A stretch of 64,000 bases of DNA from Branchiostoma lanceolatum (GCF_035083965.1 NC_089727.1:10917501-10981500), one strand, 5' to 3'; numbered from the stretch's first letter, positions 25,344 through 63,843 are shown. A program made the numbers and translations. Notes: generated from the sequence alone by a model not told the origin.

Positions 25344-27255
25344 TCAGTCGATAGTATTTGGCAAGATGAAATCGGGTTTATCAACATCTCCGTTGAAATG
25401 TGCTAGAGCTGTCGAAAAAAAGTTCATCTCCCAGCTACCCACCCAGGAACGTAACGTCCTATCCCCTCTCCTTCTACCTTCCATGAAGTTTCCTTTCTGG
25501 CTATCGAAACCAAAGACCTCCCAGATTTTCGAACTCTCCACACCGGGCGAAACGTGTACGCCGAGGTTTTCTAGAACCTTGAGGACGATTCGTTCTTTGT
25601 GTTCCAACAGCTGTTTAAATGTGAGGCACGCATGGAAGAAGTTTGTTGGGTCTTCTTGTATCAGATCAAATGCTTTTTGCATCTGCAAAATCCAAAGTGA
25701 AACATCAATGAAAGGAATGCCGTGTGGAACAGGACATGTGATCATGCGTGGATGTTCCGCAGCAAACCTGAAGATTGCCGGGAATTGATCTTTTATCGTT
25801 GGAACGCGAAAGAATACATCATACCTCAACGCCGTCTGCACAAAGTATTGCCAATAGCTACCGCCGAAATCAACATTAAGCATGGAATCGTAAAAGCTAG
25901 GAAGGTCTCTGTACATATAGATTGTCTTCGACTCTGGAACAGCTTTCTGCATAAGGTCAGCGATGAAGATTGCCTCGCTTCGAAGCTTGTAACAGATGAG
26001 TGTCTTTGACGGGTCGTTTAGGTGCAGGTAGAAGTTGAGCAGTTGGACGCTACATCTCAGCACCATGGTGACCTCTTCTTCTTCATGAGAAGCTATTGGA
26101 ACATTCCTGGTGCAAACACGCTGGGGACAAAAAGACAAGGTCATGACTTTTTTTAGTGCAACACACAAACACACACATACACACACACACACACACGCAC
26201 ACACACACACACACTCACACACACACACACACACGCACACGCACACACACACACTGTGTTTTTCATGAAATCACTAGATGGCAGTTTTCCACAGCATTAT
26301 TCCTCACCTCAAAGACCGCCGTGAAGATGTCCGGCTCTGACACGGCCAGTACCTGATTGATCACACCCATAGCTTTACACATCAGCGTGGAGCCACAGCG
26401 ACCTATACAGCACACAACAATTAAGCATGTAACAAGAGATAGATGATTGTTATAATCATTATTATTTGCAGCATTGCGGGTTTTTTTTTTCAGAAGCACA
26501 GTCCAATTAATTGGAACCAAAATGCTTGAATCGACAGAAATCGTTATGTCAGCATAGACCTACAGCAATGGTAATTGGTCCTCACCAGTATTATGCAGGA
26601 ACACGTTTTTAACCTCGGGCAGTGTTTCTGTCAGTGCGTCTGCTACCGCTGGAAGCACATCAAAAGGGACGAGCAACAACTCCTCTGCGTGTTCACGCTG
26701 GGCCTGGGAACATACGATAATGTATTGTACACAATTGAGTGTGTACTTCATTCGACTTATGCAATACATTCATGTAACCGGATATTGACAAGATATAAAC
26801 GTTTTTCGAGACGAGCAGAAATGATATATTTCATATTTGTTACGCAGTTTTATCAGAGATGAAACTATTAAGGCAATTTCATTTTCCTCTTAAGGATCAT
26901 GAATTTCAGTGTTTACCTGGAAGATGTACTTTAAATTGAAAGACTTTAACTGTACAAGCAAATATTGAAAAGCGACCAATACCTGATATAAAAATGGTGC
27001 CTTCAAAATGTCGATTCCTGCCGTCACTTTGACAAGCCCGAGTACTCGCTGGTCAAAGTCCAAACTGTACACTGTGAACCGGGCGCCATTTTGCTGAATG
27101 AAGGTCAGAGGAACAGATTCACCTGTTTCCGTATCAAAGACATGATTGGCGCGCCCGGTCACCGGCACCAAGTCGCTCAAACGAGCTTGCCATATCGTGG
27201 GGGGACCTCCCTTGAGGAACGTTTCTCTGCATCGAACCTTCAGTAAACGGGCCAT
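25344..27255 (-). CDS. sulfotransferase-like P-loop protein (4 exons), 420 aa
   Basis: Coding exons on the minus strand, in order, are 26983-27255, 26586-26703, 26308-26402 and 25344-26120. They total 1263 nt and every phase agrees (0, 1, 0). The exon 2-3 junction forms NTGRCGSTLMCKAM, the 5'-phosphosulfate-binding P-loop of PAPS-dependent sulfotransferases. In exon 4, ESKTIYMYRDLPSFYDS fits the family's 3'-phosphate-binding motif (R-D-x6-S type). The N-terminal about 130 residues (GRANHVFDTETGE ... FDQRVLGLVKV) are an extra domain I do not recognise. No signal peptide or membrane anchor is visible, so this is not a standard Golgi carbohydrate sulfotransferase; it resembles the uncharacterised cytosolic-looking P-loop family found in invertebrate deuterostomes. 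Activity and substrate are unknown. A (GT)n run on the transcribed strand lies just upstream of the exon 4 acceptor. Confidence 0.82.
26160..26255. repeat. (CA)n microsatellite in intron 3 of the sulfotransferase-like gene
   Basis: CA repeat with TA, CG and CT interruptions. On the transcribed strand it is (GT)n, starting about 40 nt upstream of the AG of the exon 4 acceptor. Confidence 0.93.
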
Positions 27256-28553
27256 TTGGGTTCTTCTGCCGTAGCTCTTGTGAGTCTCCGGTGATCTGTG
27301 TCCGGAGGCGTTGACCAGTACTAATGTTTACAATCACATAGCTTTTACTTCCGGGTTATGTTACAATTGTTTACTTTTCTGTTTATTTATCATGGCGTCT
27401 CCTGTCTAATCGACGACGGATGAGTAGGCAAAATACTGGCACAAGCAACAGTTCCTGAGGGCGCACTATGTTTGCGCTTCTCCAGTTTGTCCATCGTGCA
27501 TACGAACTGGTATGAGAAAACTTCACATTCAAAGTCTGAATAAAAAGCTATAGTTTCTACATAATGTTTCGTCAGTTTTCCATAAACCTAACAAACCGAC
27601 TGTATGTCCTGATTCATATTCTGATGATGAAAGGTATGCGATCTCCGGTGACCGTTTAGGCCATGACTGTACTACGGTAATAAAACACAAAAGCATGAAA
27701 GACATTTAAACAGCTTCTTCATTTATTAAAAAAGCTGCGAAGTATATTGTCAACAAACCAGGATGGCGCCCAGGTTAGACATATATGCAACATTTAGCAT
27801 AAAAGCATAGGGAAGATATCATAATAGTTTTCGTTTCGGACAGGAAAAAGAAAGGTTTCTCTCAATCGTGTTTGTCCATCATCAAATGGCACGCCACTCA
27901 TCCTCCTGATAAACAATTATGATCGCATAAGAAGAGTTCATATTGTGTCCCTTATTGTGTCCCTACAGTATGTTAACAAAACTATCGCGTTGACCAACAC
28001 TTGACCAATAGGTTGTGACGTCACATTTGCCATGGTGTACAGTCAACTCTTCAAAAGTCAGACTTAAAAATTCGCATGTGTACAATGAGATAATCACGTG
28101 ACAGTAATTTCATGTACACATCAAGATATCTAGGTTTAACCAACCAGCATGGCGGAAATACTTACGTCACGTGAGTGCAAACACCATCTTGACCAAACAA
28201 AAAGTCTGCTTTCACGGCGTAGCGCGTTTCAATTACACGTAATTACGTCATAAATGCACAACACCGGTTTGAAGTACATCACAATCATGCAAACGCATTA
28301 CAGTATCAATGGTGGGGTTTACTCGAACAATATCAATGAGTTAGACTATCTTATTGATCATTTATTTAGTAAAGACATTTTACAGGCTTGTAACTACTGC
28401 TGCTTTACTGAAGCAGGCTCGAAGCGAATGCTTCAAAGTTGTTATTAAAACTTGTAGCGTTTTTAAGATGGCAAGGTTTACTAGCATGCTAAGATCACGC
28501 ACGCCCTGTGTCGCCTCCACGTGGTACTGCAGCGGTAGGTGGCGCTAGGAAGT
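27256..28553. other. intergenic between two minus-strand genes
   Basis: Promoter region of the sulfotransferase-like gene at the left end and 3' flank of the EGF-domain gene at the right. TTTATT at 28361-28366 reads AATAAA on the minus strand and is a likely poly(A) signal for the EGF gene. CACGTG/ACGTCA words occur at about 28095 and 28163. No gene seen. Confidence 0.4.
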
Positions 28554-31500
28554 TTAACCCACGTGGATACAGTCCACTGGGAAGCGGGGGGACATCATGA
28601 GGATTGAGCCGGGCTCCGGGCAGGCTGCCGGGGAGACACATATGTCAACATCAACGTCACTTTTCTAGGAATCTAGGAATGTTATTACAACGCCATCTAA
28701 TGATTCTGATGAACCAAACTTCAACCTGTTTGGCATCCAGAGTATTTTATGAAGCTTGAAACTCAATTTCTAGTCATTCCTACACATAGCAAGTTTCAAT
28801 AACACTATACAATTACATATCGACATTAAAGGAGCAAAGGTACGATGTCGTTGTGTGGTGAAAACTGATAGAAAATCCAAGCCCTAATAGACTGATCCTG
28901 ACTGTCCATCACAATTAGCGGTTCGAGTGAGTGAGAGAGTGACTTCATGTCCGTCAAATATTTGCATTTTTATGTTTTAATTTTGCATTTCTACGTTTTG
29001 ACGGAGGTGGGCGGGGCTATGGTATCGGTCTATTTACAGTAGGCGCGTGAAACTAAAAGATCACCATGCAGCTTATTTTGCGCCGCTTTTGAGCACTTTT
29101 GATAAGAAGTCCGCACGCACGGTAAACAGTGGCATTAAATGTCAATTTCTTAAAGATTACAGCAACTAGAATATTTCCAGTTTTCAAGCCTCATAAGATG
29201 CTCTGGGTGCCTTTAAAACCAATCAATCAATCAATCGACCAATCAATCGACCAATCAATCAATATTCAATCAATCAATCAACCACACACCAAGGACATTA
29301 TATACAGTCAACAGCATAATCAGTAAAACCCTCATAACTATTAATTTGTTTTGTTAAGTGAAAAGCTGTTTTATTATCTTCGCCGAGTACTTGTACTCGG
29401 AGAAGATTATGTTTTCGGTTGAAAAATCTGTTGGGTGGGTCTGAATGTATGTCAGGAGCATAACTCAGGAAAACTTCAATGAATCTTTATGATTTTTGGT
29501 AGGTGTGTAGTGGTTGTGCAAAGGAAGGTCTAGTTCGAAAATGGTTCACCTTGCGTTTTTCAACAGTACTGCAGCGGACTTTGCATTTTTTTGTGTTTGT
29601 ATGTAGGCAAAAAAAGTGACGGAAACGTTGATGGATCTTCATGATTTTTTGCAGGTGTGTAGATGTTGTAGAAACGGGGGTCAAGTTCAAAAATGGTTAC
29701 CCTGGTATTTTCCGTCGGTACTGCAGCGGGCTTTGTGTGGATGTGTATTTGTATGTCGCCAGCATAACTCGAGAAGCTGTTGATGGATCCTTATGATATT
29801 TAGTGGATGGGTAGGATTTTTAGAGAAGAAGGTCAAGCTCGATAATGGGCCTTCTAGCGGGTACCAAAGGTACTACAGCAGAGCTTCAAAATTTAGGGGC
29901 ATATTTTCTGAAAGTGTTATGGTCATGATTTTTGTGTGGTAGATAGTTCATGCCACAGAAAGTAAGTTCTGTAAATTTTGGCCCCCTAGCGGCTTGTTAA
30001 GAACTGCAGTGGGTGTTTTTGTTTTGACATTCGGACATGAACAACTTGAGAAGGGGTCGACAGATTGTCGTGATGTTTGGTATGTAGAGAGCTCGGATGG
30101 TGCTTTACATTATCAATGACTAATTATGCAAATCAGGAGCCAATTTGCATAATTAGTAAGGAAAGTTTGTTAACCCACTGCATTTCAATGGGACATGGGA
30201 CAGTGTCAGGTCATGTAAACAGATAGCCTTGCATAAACGTACATGTAGGTCAAATAAATAAACTATTCTCCAAGCAGAGGTGAGGGTCCTGCTGGTTTTT
30301 AACGCGTTCAGTTTAAGCATTTTTGTTCAACATGGTTGGCGACATAACGAAATAGGGACAAAATAGAAAGCCTGACTAAAAAACACCTAAAAACGTGCCA
30401 GATTTATTCTATTCATATCTATTGACTGTACTATTTCATCATCACTTTCAACTTTCAACACTGCCATATCGAACCTTTGTGGCCCATATAATATCAACAT
30501 ACTCATATTTTTTCATGACCAGTTATAACATATATCAGCACACTCTACACATATACTAGTCCTGTACCACCAAATGATTTTTAACCCTATCTAGACTGGA
30601 CTCATTCGCCCAATCATAACGTCCAAATGGTATGGTGCATGATCAAATTTGCAGGGGGTGATAAGCACGTAAATATTAATCACTTTCCATAATAAGCCTT
30701 GATTATTTGGCGAAGATAATGTGTTCGTGCAACTCTAGTTACTCTTTAAACTACTTGTAAAACTTTAAGAACATTGATCAATTTAAAAACACAATAGTAT
30801 TTGTGAAAGTATTCCAAAACAACGTTAAGATGCCCATATGTACATGTCCATGTATTTGTACGTACCCTTGTGGCATCTCCGCCCGTAGAAGCCCGTGTTA
30901 GAGCACAGACAGGCGTACTGCTTCCCTTTCTGAGAACAGCGGCCGCCATTCTTACATGGGTTCGGGTTGCACACGTCACCTTGGAGTAGAATGTTTATTT
31001 GTTCATTTGAATTCTTCACAACGTGAAAGGGAGGGCAAAACAGGCGCATGCGCACGTTTACAAGTCGGTCCCCAACACACTAAAAACAACATTAACATTA
31101 AACAATGCAAAGTCAACCATATCTGCAAAATACACAAAGCAGGTCACAGAATAGTGAAGCATAATCCGTATATACAATATACAGTAGAAAGAATATATCA
31201 TGTTGAAGCAAGAACTTAGTGCGGTCTAGAGGAGCTACTCCCACAAGAAGTGCATAAATAAATGCATCGTATGGACAAAAATTAGTCTTCGTGTAAAGCT
31301 ATCAATAGATTTTCTCTGTCCGCGAACAATCTACGATCCCGTGGGGGTACAACCTACGTCACCCAACGTCATCAAAAGTAGGGTGTGTGTTTTTGGTCTC
31401 ACATAGTCCTCCTGCGATACTCTTCCACCCGTTATACTACTAAGGTTATATGCTACACAAACAGCCCTAAAAGAACCTAGCAGAGACAACAATTGTGGCG

Positions 31501-33870
31501 CTCCACCGCTCATCGGTCGCCATTTTGATGACGTAGGTTGTACCCCTTGAATCAATAGAAAAATAAAACTTGCACGTACTGAACAGGTCCTTCATGCATT
31601 CTCTGTCGCTCTTGAACTTGTAGGGGTTCTCGCAGGCCGTGACCTTGCCACACTCGCAGTACTTGCGCCCCTCGGCTACCCGGCAGCCCTTCCACACCTT
31701 CTCCTCCTGGTCTCCCTTACAGGGGTTCTTAGTGTCGTTCTCCCGCGGTGCCGCCAGGCCGAGACCTGAGATATGGGTGTTGAAAGAGAAAAGGTTAAGA
31801 ACATGATAATGAGTTTTATTTTGCAAGTTCTTACCCGAGGGTTAATTTCAAAATGAAACAATGTATGGAAAAAGTATACCGACAGTGCAAGTTAACAGTG
31901 GTGACAAGTGGAACAAGTGACTATTGTAAAAAATGCCACGAAATTCAATCTAAGCTTTTTGGGTTTGACTTCTTTTTTGGAGGCAGTAATATTATCAAAT
32001 GTACAGAAATCATGTTTGGTATTTTGACTGGCCTGATCTGCAATTCAAACATCATCTTTATGATCTTTAGTATAACTGATGTTTGGTATATACATTGTGC
32101 GTATTATCGTATATACAATGCTGAGCAAAGATATGAAATATATGCAAAATTTTTCCAACATGCTGTGTAATAAAACTCGACTATTCTAGTTCTAATTTCA
32201 AATATCATGCGTATATTTTAACTCGTGCAATGGCGTTTTTAATGATAAAGTACCTGTAGTTTTTATTTCTCATTAAAGGCTTCTTATCCTTGAATGAATT
32301 GGCATAGAAATTATGGAAAAATGATACAAGCAACCTCAGGCGATGTCATTTCCTTTCTTTGCATGCCCAGACACAACTCCCAATCAAATCATTTTCTAAC
32401 TTAAATTATCATCTTCAAGCTTCCCGGCGCCGCAACAATAACAGTTGTCCACTGCGCAGTTTACTACTCACAGCAAATGTTTTTGTTCAATAGTTAGCTA
32501 TAGCTGGCATTGGTTCCAAGGCCATGGGTACATGCCTAATTCCGTGAGAAGTTGAATACAATCCATTGGCAACAACTACAAAGGGCAAGGGGGCAACAAT
32601 GTTAACGTCACACCGGACATTCTTGAAATGGTCTCGTGCTTGATAGCATCGCCAGTATCCGTGATAAACATAAGACTACCTCGTGCTATCCGCTCATAAT
32701 AGAAATGGTCAAAGTCTGAGTCACGATTAACCCAAAGTAAGAAACTAATAAGAACGAAGAAAATTACAAATCCGAAATGCTCATATTTCAGAACCAATGC
32801 TGGCAGAAAATTATTGTTTTCGTTGGAAGATTTTACATGTTTTCGACTCATTAATGCGCTGCATTAAGTTGGCCAATCATTGTTTGGATCATTGATTTCA
32901 ATTCGTAGCTCCTGTAGTAGCATTTGGGTCTGTCACATGATACATACTCCTTTCAACTTCATTTTATCAATTTCTGAAAGTAATTCGATAATTTCATTAA
33001 TCGCAGGCTTGCACACAATCCGATACCGAAGAAATGTGTGTGGCGTGAAGAAGTGTATTTGGGCTCGATGACCCCAACAGAATTCCATGTATTGTAGATA
33101 AATCACTGGGATTGCGCAAGTTGAAAAACACAGATGAACATTCGACCGCCAGGAAAACAAAATCGTCTAGTGTCCCAACTACCGCCCACCCACTCAGGAG
33201 CTACTCCGGAACTGGCTTTCCGGTTGCGTTTTGGGGGCTCCTTTAAGGTTCCGTTCTCACGAACTGGAAATTTGTCAGGTGAATGAGTTATTCTCATCTC
33301 CAAGCAGAAGTAGGGATCGACCAGTTTTATTTTCTCTTTTTTTTTCTTTCACTTCACCTCCCGTAGAACCGTACCACAATAAAAACGTACAAAACGCAAA
33401 AAAACACACGCGTAAAGCTGCGCCCTACATCTGCTTGGAGATTGCGTTAATCCAGTCAATGGCAATGCCTACTACAAAAGACAATCTTTTTCCTATTTCT
33501 TTTTTGAGGGGATATACTTTTTAAGGATTGATGGAAAATCTTAAATGAAAAAATATTCTGATAGGCCATCGTCACCCTAAGGACATTATAATCATATATC
33601 AATAATAAATATCCTGAGGATATACAGTAAATGTCCTTGGGCATCCTATGCCGTCTAACATTTCGCAAGGAAGATAGCGTGGGCGAGTGCGTCACGCCCT
33701 GAATGCCAAACATCATAAACAGCTTCTGAGACCTAAATACACAGTCTCAGTGTGCACAACCTCCATTGAAAGCAGCGCCCCATGTTTAATACCTTTATAC
33801 ACAGAATTAAGATGAACTTACAGACGGTCCCCAATAACAGAAGCACAGCGAACGTCCATGTTGACCCCAT
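28554..33870 (-). CDS. small secreted EGF-like domain protein, 139 aa (4 exons)
   Basis: Proposed coding exons on the minus strand, in order, are 33822-33870, 31580-31765, 30866-30979 and 28554-28624. They total 420 nt, and all three introns are phase 1, as expected for shuffled extracellular modules. Exon 1 and the start of exon 2 give a signal peptide (MGSTWTFAVLLLLGTVCLGL). Exon 2 encodes a Cys-rich module (NPCKGDQEEKVWKGC ... KYCECGKVTACENP ... DRECMKDLF) that I cannot assign to a family. Exon 3 is a complete EGF-like domain (CNPNPCKNGGRC ... CLCSNTGFYGRRC, six cysteines). Exon 4 adds a short Cys-containing tail ending CIHVG. An in-frame ATG lies three codons upstream (33879), but the ATG chosen has the better Kozak context (ACCATGG). 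It is a likely secreted ligand or matrix factor. Introns 2 and 3 contain transposons. Exons 1-3 are well supported; exon 4 rests on phase and a CCGGCAG acceptor. Confidence 0.68.
29220..29283. repeat. (CAAT)n-like microsatellite
   Basis: AATCAATCAATCAATCGACC-type units with interruptions, in intron 3 of the EGF-domain gene. Confidence 0.85.
29373..30720. mobile_element. non-autonomous element with 12-bp TIRs and degenerate internal units
   Basis: It begins ATTATCTTCGCC (29373-29384) and ends GGCGAAGATAAT (30709-30720), a perfect 12-bp inverted repeat. Directly inside the left end is a small palindrome (CGAGTACTTGTACTCG). The interior consists of several roughly 150-bp degenerate units with the phrases GCATAACTC(A/G)(A/G)GAA, ATGATTTTT and TACTGCAGCGG(A/G)CTTT at about 29450-30000. 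These units are related to the blocks at 18.8-21.1 kb. No transposase frame and no clear target-site duplication, so the superfamily is not assigned. It lies in intron 3 of the EGF-domain gene. Confidence 0.6.
31344..31546. mobile_element. 203-bp MITE with 18-bp TIRs
   Basis: The left end GGGGTACAACCTACGTCA and right end TGACGTAGGTTGTACCCC are perfect inverted copies. It lies in intron 2 of the EGF-domain gene, with its right end only about 33 bp from the exon 2 donor at 31580. No coding capacity. Confidence 0.8.
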
Positions 33871-34872
33871 GGTGTTCATCTATTGTCTGCTCTCTTCAAC
33901 TCCAGACACAATATTCACGCACGGAAGCTTGGAGGGAACTGTACAGCCTAGATAAGAGCAGAGTGGGAGGGACGGGTCAAGGTACTGTTGTTTTGTCAGG
34001 GGCGCACTCACACAAAGACAGGCATTCTTTACATTCATTTTGCAACAGAACATATGAATGAATACTGACTGCTAGTGTATGGTTGAGATTGTTCAATCGC
34101 TACAATTCATTAATTCTGTGCATAAGTGACAAATAAATCTAAAGGTCAAACCCTGTGACTGAGCAAATTGTATGATTTTCAAGGCTGTGGTAAAATACAT
34201 TCGTTTGCCACCATACAAGGCCCCTGATACAATGCATCAACATAATAGTACAATTCCTAGACATTTTGAAGCTGTTTTGATGTTGCTAATTTCTCATACC
34301 GTTGTCACAAGGGTAGATGTAGCGATACATATATATGATAGAAACGTCATGAATGCCATAAACATATCGTTTTAAATACGATGTAACCTCAAGATCCATC
34401 AACAAAAATTGCAAGCCACGCCATGGCTATAGATACATTGTGCTGATGATACAGAGATGATCAAAGAAATCTTACCTTGAGAATACTCTCTGCCGAGATG
34501 TGAACAGTGAACGAACAAGATGATTATGAAGTCTTAGGACATGTACGCCTGGTCAGGTCAAATTCCTCTTGGGTATGTGATAAACAGGAGGCTGAAAATA
34601 GTTCCAGGCGATACCATTACCGGATAAAACCTAGGGGAGGGCAGCTTCGTGACTGAACCCCGTGCGTTCGGGAAGCAGCTGCTGTTTTGATCGGATATGT
34701 CGATGTGTTTTCCGGATATCTCTACTCAGTCGACTGCGTCCTTGCAAACGTACACGATTTAGTCAGAGATAAACTTGGAAGGCCATATTGAGCCCGAAAT
34801 ATCAAACTGCAATTTGCAGAAAGAATATGATTGCAATACTTAGGTTGACCTCCTTGATTGCAGGTATCTAAA
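33871..34872. other. 5' region of the EGF-domain gene
   Basis: A possible non-coding first exon on the minus strand ends with a good donor (CTCAAG|GTAAGATT, about 34475-34485). Otherwise no gene or named repeat is seen. Confidence 0.3.
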
Positions 34873-34935
34873 TGGCCGGCGAAATTTGAAAGTTGTATTA
34901 TTACTAATAATACAACTTTCAAATTTCGCCGGCCA
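34873..34935. repeat. perfect 31-bp palindrome with 1-nt spacer
   Basis: 34873-34903 and 34905-34935 are exact inverted copies around C34904, with GGCCGGCGAAATTTG at the outside. This is a strong cruciform or hairpin candidate with effectively no loop. Confidence 0.95.
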
Positions 34936-37900
34936 AAACATTCAGCCTCGGTATCATGGGATCTCATGTATAGCAAGGTATCTAGCCTATGGAAAGAGTC
35001 TGGTTTAGATATTGCATGACAACAATTTTTTTTGAATCAATGCCTAGAAACAAATCAAAATCACATCATGAAAAACTATTGTAGAATAAACTCATCAACG
35101 GAAGCCAACAAGTGTTGTCTAAATGACCATCCTCACGAGAAATGGTTGCACTTAATGACAGGTCCGTCGGTGTAATATACTAGTAACTGGCCTTAATCAA
35201 GCTTAGTGCCGTCATATTTGCTGTACGTAAGGCAGTCGTTGGTGTGTTGTAGAAAAGTCGGCAGTGTTGCGACGTCGGTAATGGTTGTTGTACATTGTGG
35301 GTCAACTCTCAAAATTCCGTTTGGAACCTAGGCCTGCTCTATCAAAGTCGGCGAATTTAGGGAGATCTACTAATGAAGACATCCAGGTGTGGAAGTCATT
35401 CTTGCGAAGGCCTCGGTAACTCCGTTTTTTTTCAAACAATCTTGTGGTCTAATTAGGGTCAGACGAATTTAACTGCATGCCTTAAACGAGGTTATTGATA
35501 TCCCCGAATTGTACATTGACAAATGCATGAGAAACGGCCTTTCCGGAAACTACATTTTCGTGACTCAGCAAAAAATACGAGACAAACAACAACATGAAGC
35601 ACCACTGCTTTACTGGATTGGCAAAAAAAGACTGCACCATTGGCTGAACAAACACCATTAAAACCTGGTGTTACGATCTCACTGATTGGCTAGGCTGAAA
35701 CATTCTTCTTTCCCATCAACCAACCAATCAGTAATGAACATCTAACATTTCCGTAGACAACGGCAAAATTTCCTGTACTATCAACGCCTGAGTGAAAACA
35801 TACAGTTAATATTATATAGCAGCTGAATTCAATAACATACATGTATAGCTGGTATGAAAATTCCTTTTCTGCCAAATGTTACTCTGGTCTTCATATTTCA
35901 AAACAATCTTTCTTGTTTATCATTGATGATTGAACCCACAAATCAGTAATGTTACAGAACATTTGCAACGTTAGACACTGTTGCTTTAGCATGACATCGT
36001 TAACATATTTAATAATTAAATTGATGGAATTGTCGATGTTCATGTTAGATTCTAGATGACAAACATTGTTCATGTTAAAAACAGCTTTCCAGGATGCTAC
36101 AAGTTGAGGAAGTTATGAACCAGGATGGGGAGTATTCCCTTGCAATAGCCTATGCTGATAAAGAAGGACCAGATCACATTTGCTCGCTGATGTCTGGAAA
36201 TGGGATAGATGGGAAACTTTTCTGTCAACTAATAGAAGGTTTTGTACAAAATGGAAAAACAATGGAAGACAGAATTGTCTGAAAGTTGCGTATGGTTAGG
36301 GCCAGGTCACATGCATTGTACAAAGGGTCTATGTCAGCAAATTTAGCAGAGTCCTAGGATACGTGTATGCCATATAAACTCCATCCTTGCTGAAAACCTA
36401 ATGACAAAAGATTGAACAACTATTGGACAGCTTTGTTAATTTCAAACAACTTTTCAGGATTCCAGCAGAGCTAGCCCTTTGTAACAGCCACAGGCTAGTT
36501 GGGCAGCCCTGGCTGTGTGTCCTAAACAGCCAAACCAATCAAAATATTAAAACAACAATGAGTGTGACCTGAAAAAAAAGTTTTACCAACTACAGAAATT
36601 ACTACCATCCAAATGGCCAAATGTAATCTTCCTTTGCACAACCCAAAAGGATATTTACTAAGAGTCAGGATACAATGTACTTGCAAAGTATTATTCCATA
36701 TGATCTATGATTAAACATTAGCATAAATTACAACTCTGCAATACCATATACATATAAATATATTCCTGTATACTCAGTCAGTCAATAGACCAGAGCAACA
36801 AACTTAAAATGGAGCAAGGTCTCATTATATTTAACTATCCAGCCAGTAAGAGTTTCAGCATTAAGAGCTTTCTAGTTGTGGTGGTTCAAAATGTGGACAT
36901 TACCACTGCAAGCAGGTTTGCACATATCATTTAGCAGAGCTTCAAATTACTGGCCGGGGATATCATTGTACATGTTATGTTGGATAGGTCCAGATCTGTA
37001 ACAAGCAAATAACTATAAACCTTTCAGTCTCTGTCAAGCTACCTTAAAACATATCATTACAATTCGTAACCTTAGGATTTGAATGCAACCTTGAAGAACT
37101 GCAAAAAATATGAGGTTCAACAGTAAATTACTGTAACAAGAGCTAAAACCCAGGTCATAGTTCATACATCCCATGGCATCTGAATCTCCTGCAGCCGAAT
37201 CAGCCACTGTTTTCACCTCTGACATATTTTCCGTCCCTACTTGTGTTCTGACCGCTTCTAAGGAACATTTTTAATTGACACATAAAAACATTTAACAAAA
37301 CAGACCTCTTCACACTGAGGACCCTTAGTTCACTTTGCTATACATGTAAGCTTTAAAATCTCATCACATGACTATACCATAGTTGTAATGATAGCCATGA
37401 ATACAAAAAAATAATCATCACAAGTAATGCCCTATTCATAATCCATACAAAATAAAAAACAAAAACAACTCCCTCCCCAAGCAAGTAGTATAAGCCCAGC
37501 AACTTTGATATGGCGCAATGTAAGAGCAGTTTCAGGCCAATTTGACATGCCGCATGCTCATGTATGTGACAATGGTATTTGTGAATAGACTTTTGCAGCA
37601 AGTGTACAAGAACAAGCACACGCAATGTTATCAACCTAGATAACTGACTACATCTTCTTTTTTTAAACCAGGACTAGTGAACTACAAGGCCTAGCTGTTT
37701 TCATCATCCATTTTTCTTCCAATCTTTTTTCTTACCAGAAGACACTGAACATTGTTTCATTGCAAATATTTACTCATTCCTAATAACAATTTGATAGAAA
37801 CAGTTCATTCAAGGAACCAGGATTTGTACACTAACGTGGCAAGGAAGATTTACGTAAATACTGCCAGAGTTTGGAGCAACATTTGGCAAGAAGCCATTAG

Positions 37901-37942
37901 CTAGATTTTTGTCCTTGCAGCTGGAGTTGAATGTTGTTGGTA
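34936..37942. other. intergenic; 3' region of the JIP-family gene at the right
   Basis: Roughly the last 1 kb next to 37943 may be 3' UTR of the minus-strand JIP gene. An open segment at 36093-36282 (+) follows a splice-acceptor-like TTTCCAG but has no recognised domain. Nothing else is supported. Confidence 0.35.

Positions 37943-63843
<25,901 letters not shown>

Noticed and set aside
31467..31580. Extension of the EGF gene's exon 2 past 31580 to a stop
   Set aside because: The in-frame extension reads straight into the MITE at 31344-31546. The GTACGT donor at 31579 gives correct phase into the EGF exon, so the exon is ended there.
36093..36282. Open segment after TTTCCAG on the plus strand (MLQVEEVMNQDGEYSLA ...)
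   Set aside because: It looks mildly protein-like but matches no domain I know, has no partner exon and ends in a stop with no poly(A) context that I can see. Not called as a gene.
37034..37225. Minus-strand frame downstream of the JIP stop codon (MSEVKTVADSAAGDSDAM ...)
   Set aside because: It lies about 700 bp beyond the JIP stop in what is best read as 3' UTR. No splice acceptor and phase fit into the JIP gene, whose C-terminus is already complete.
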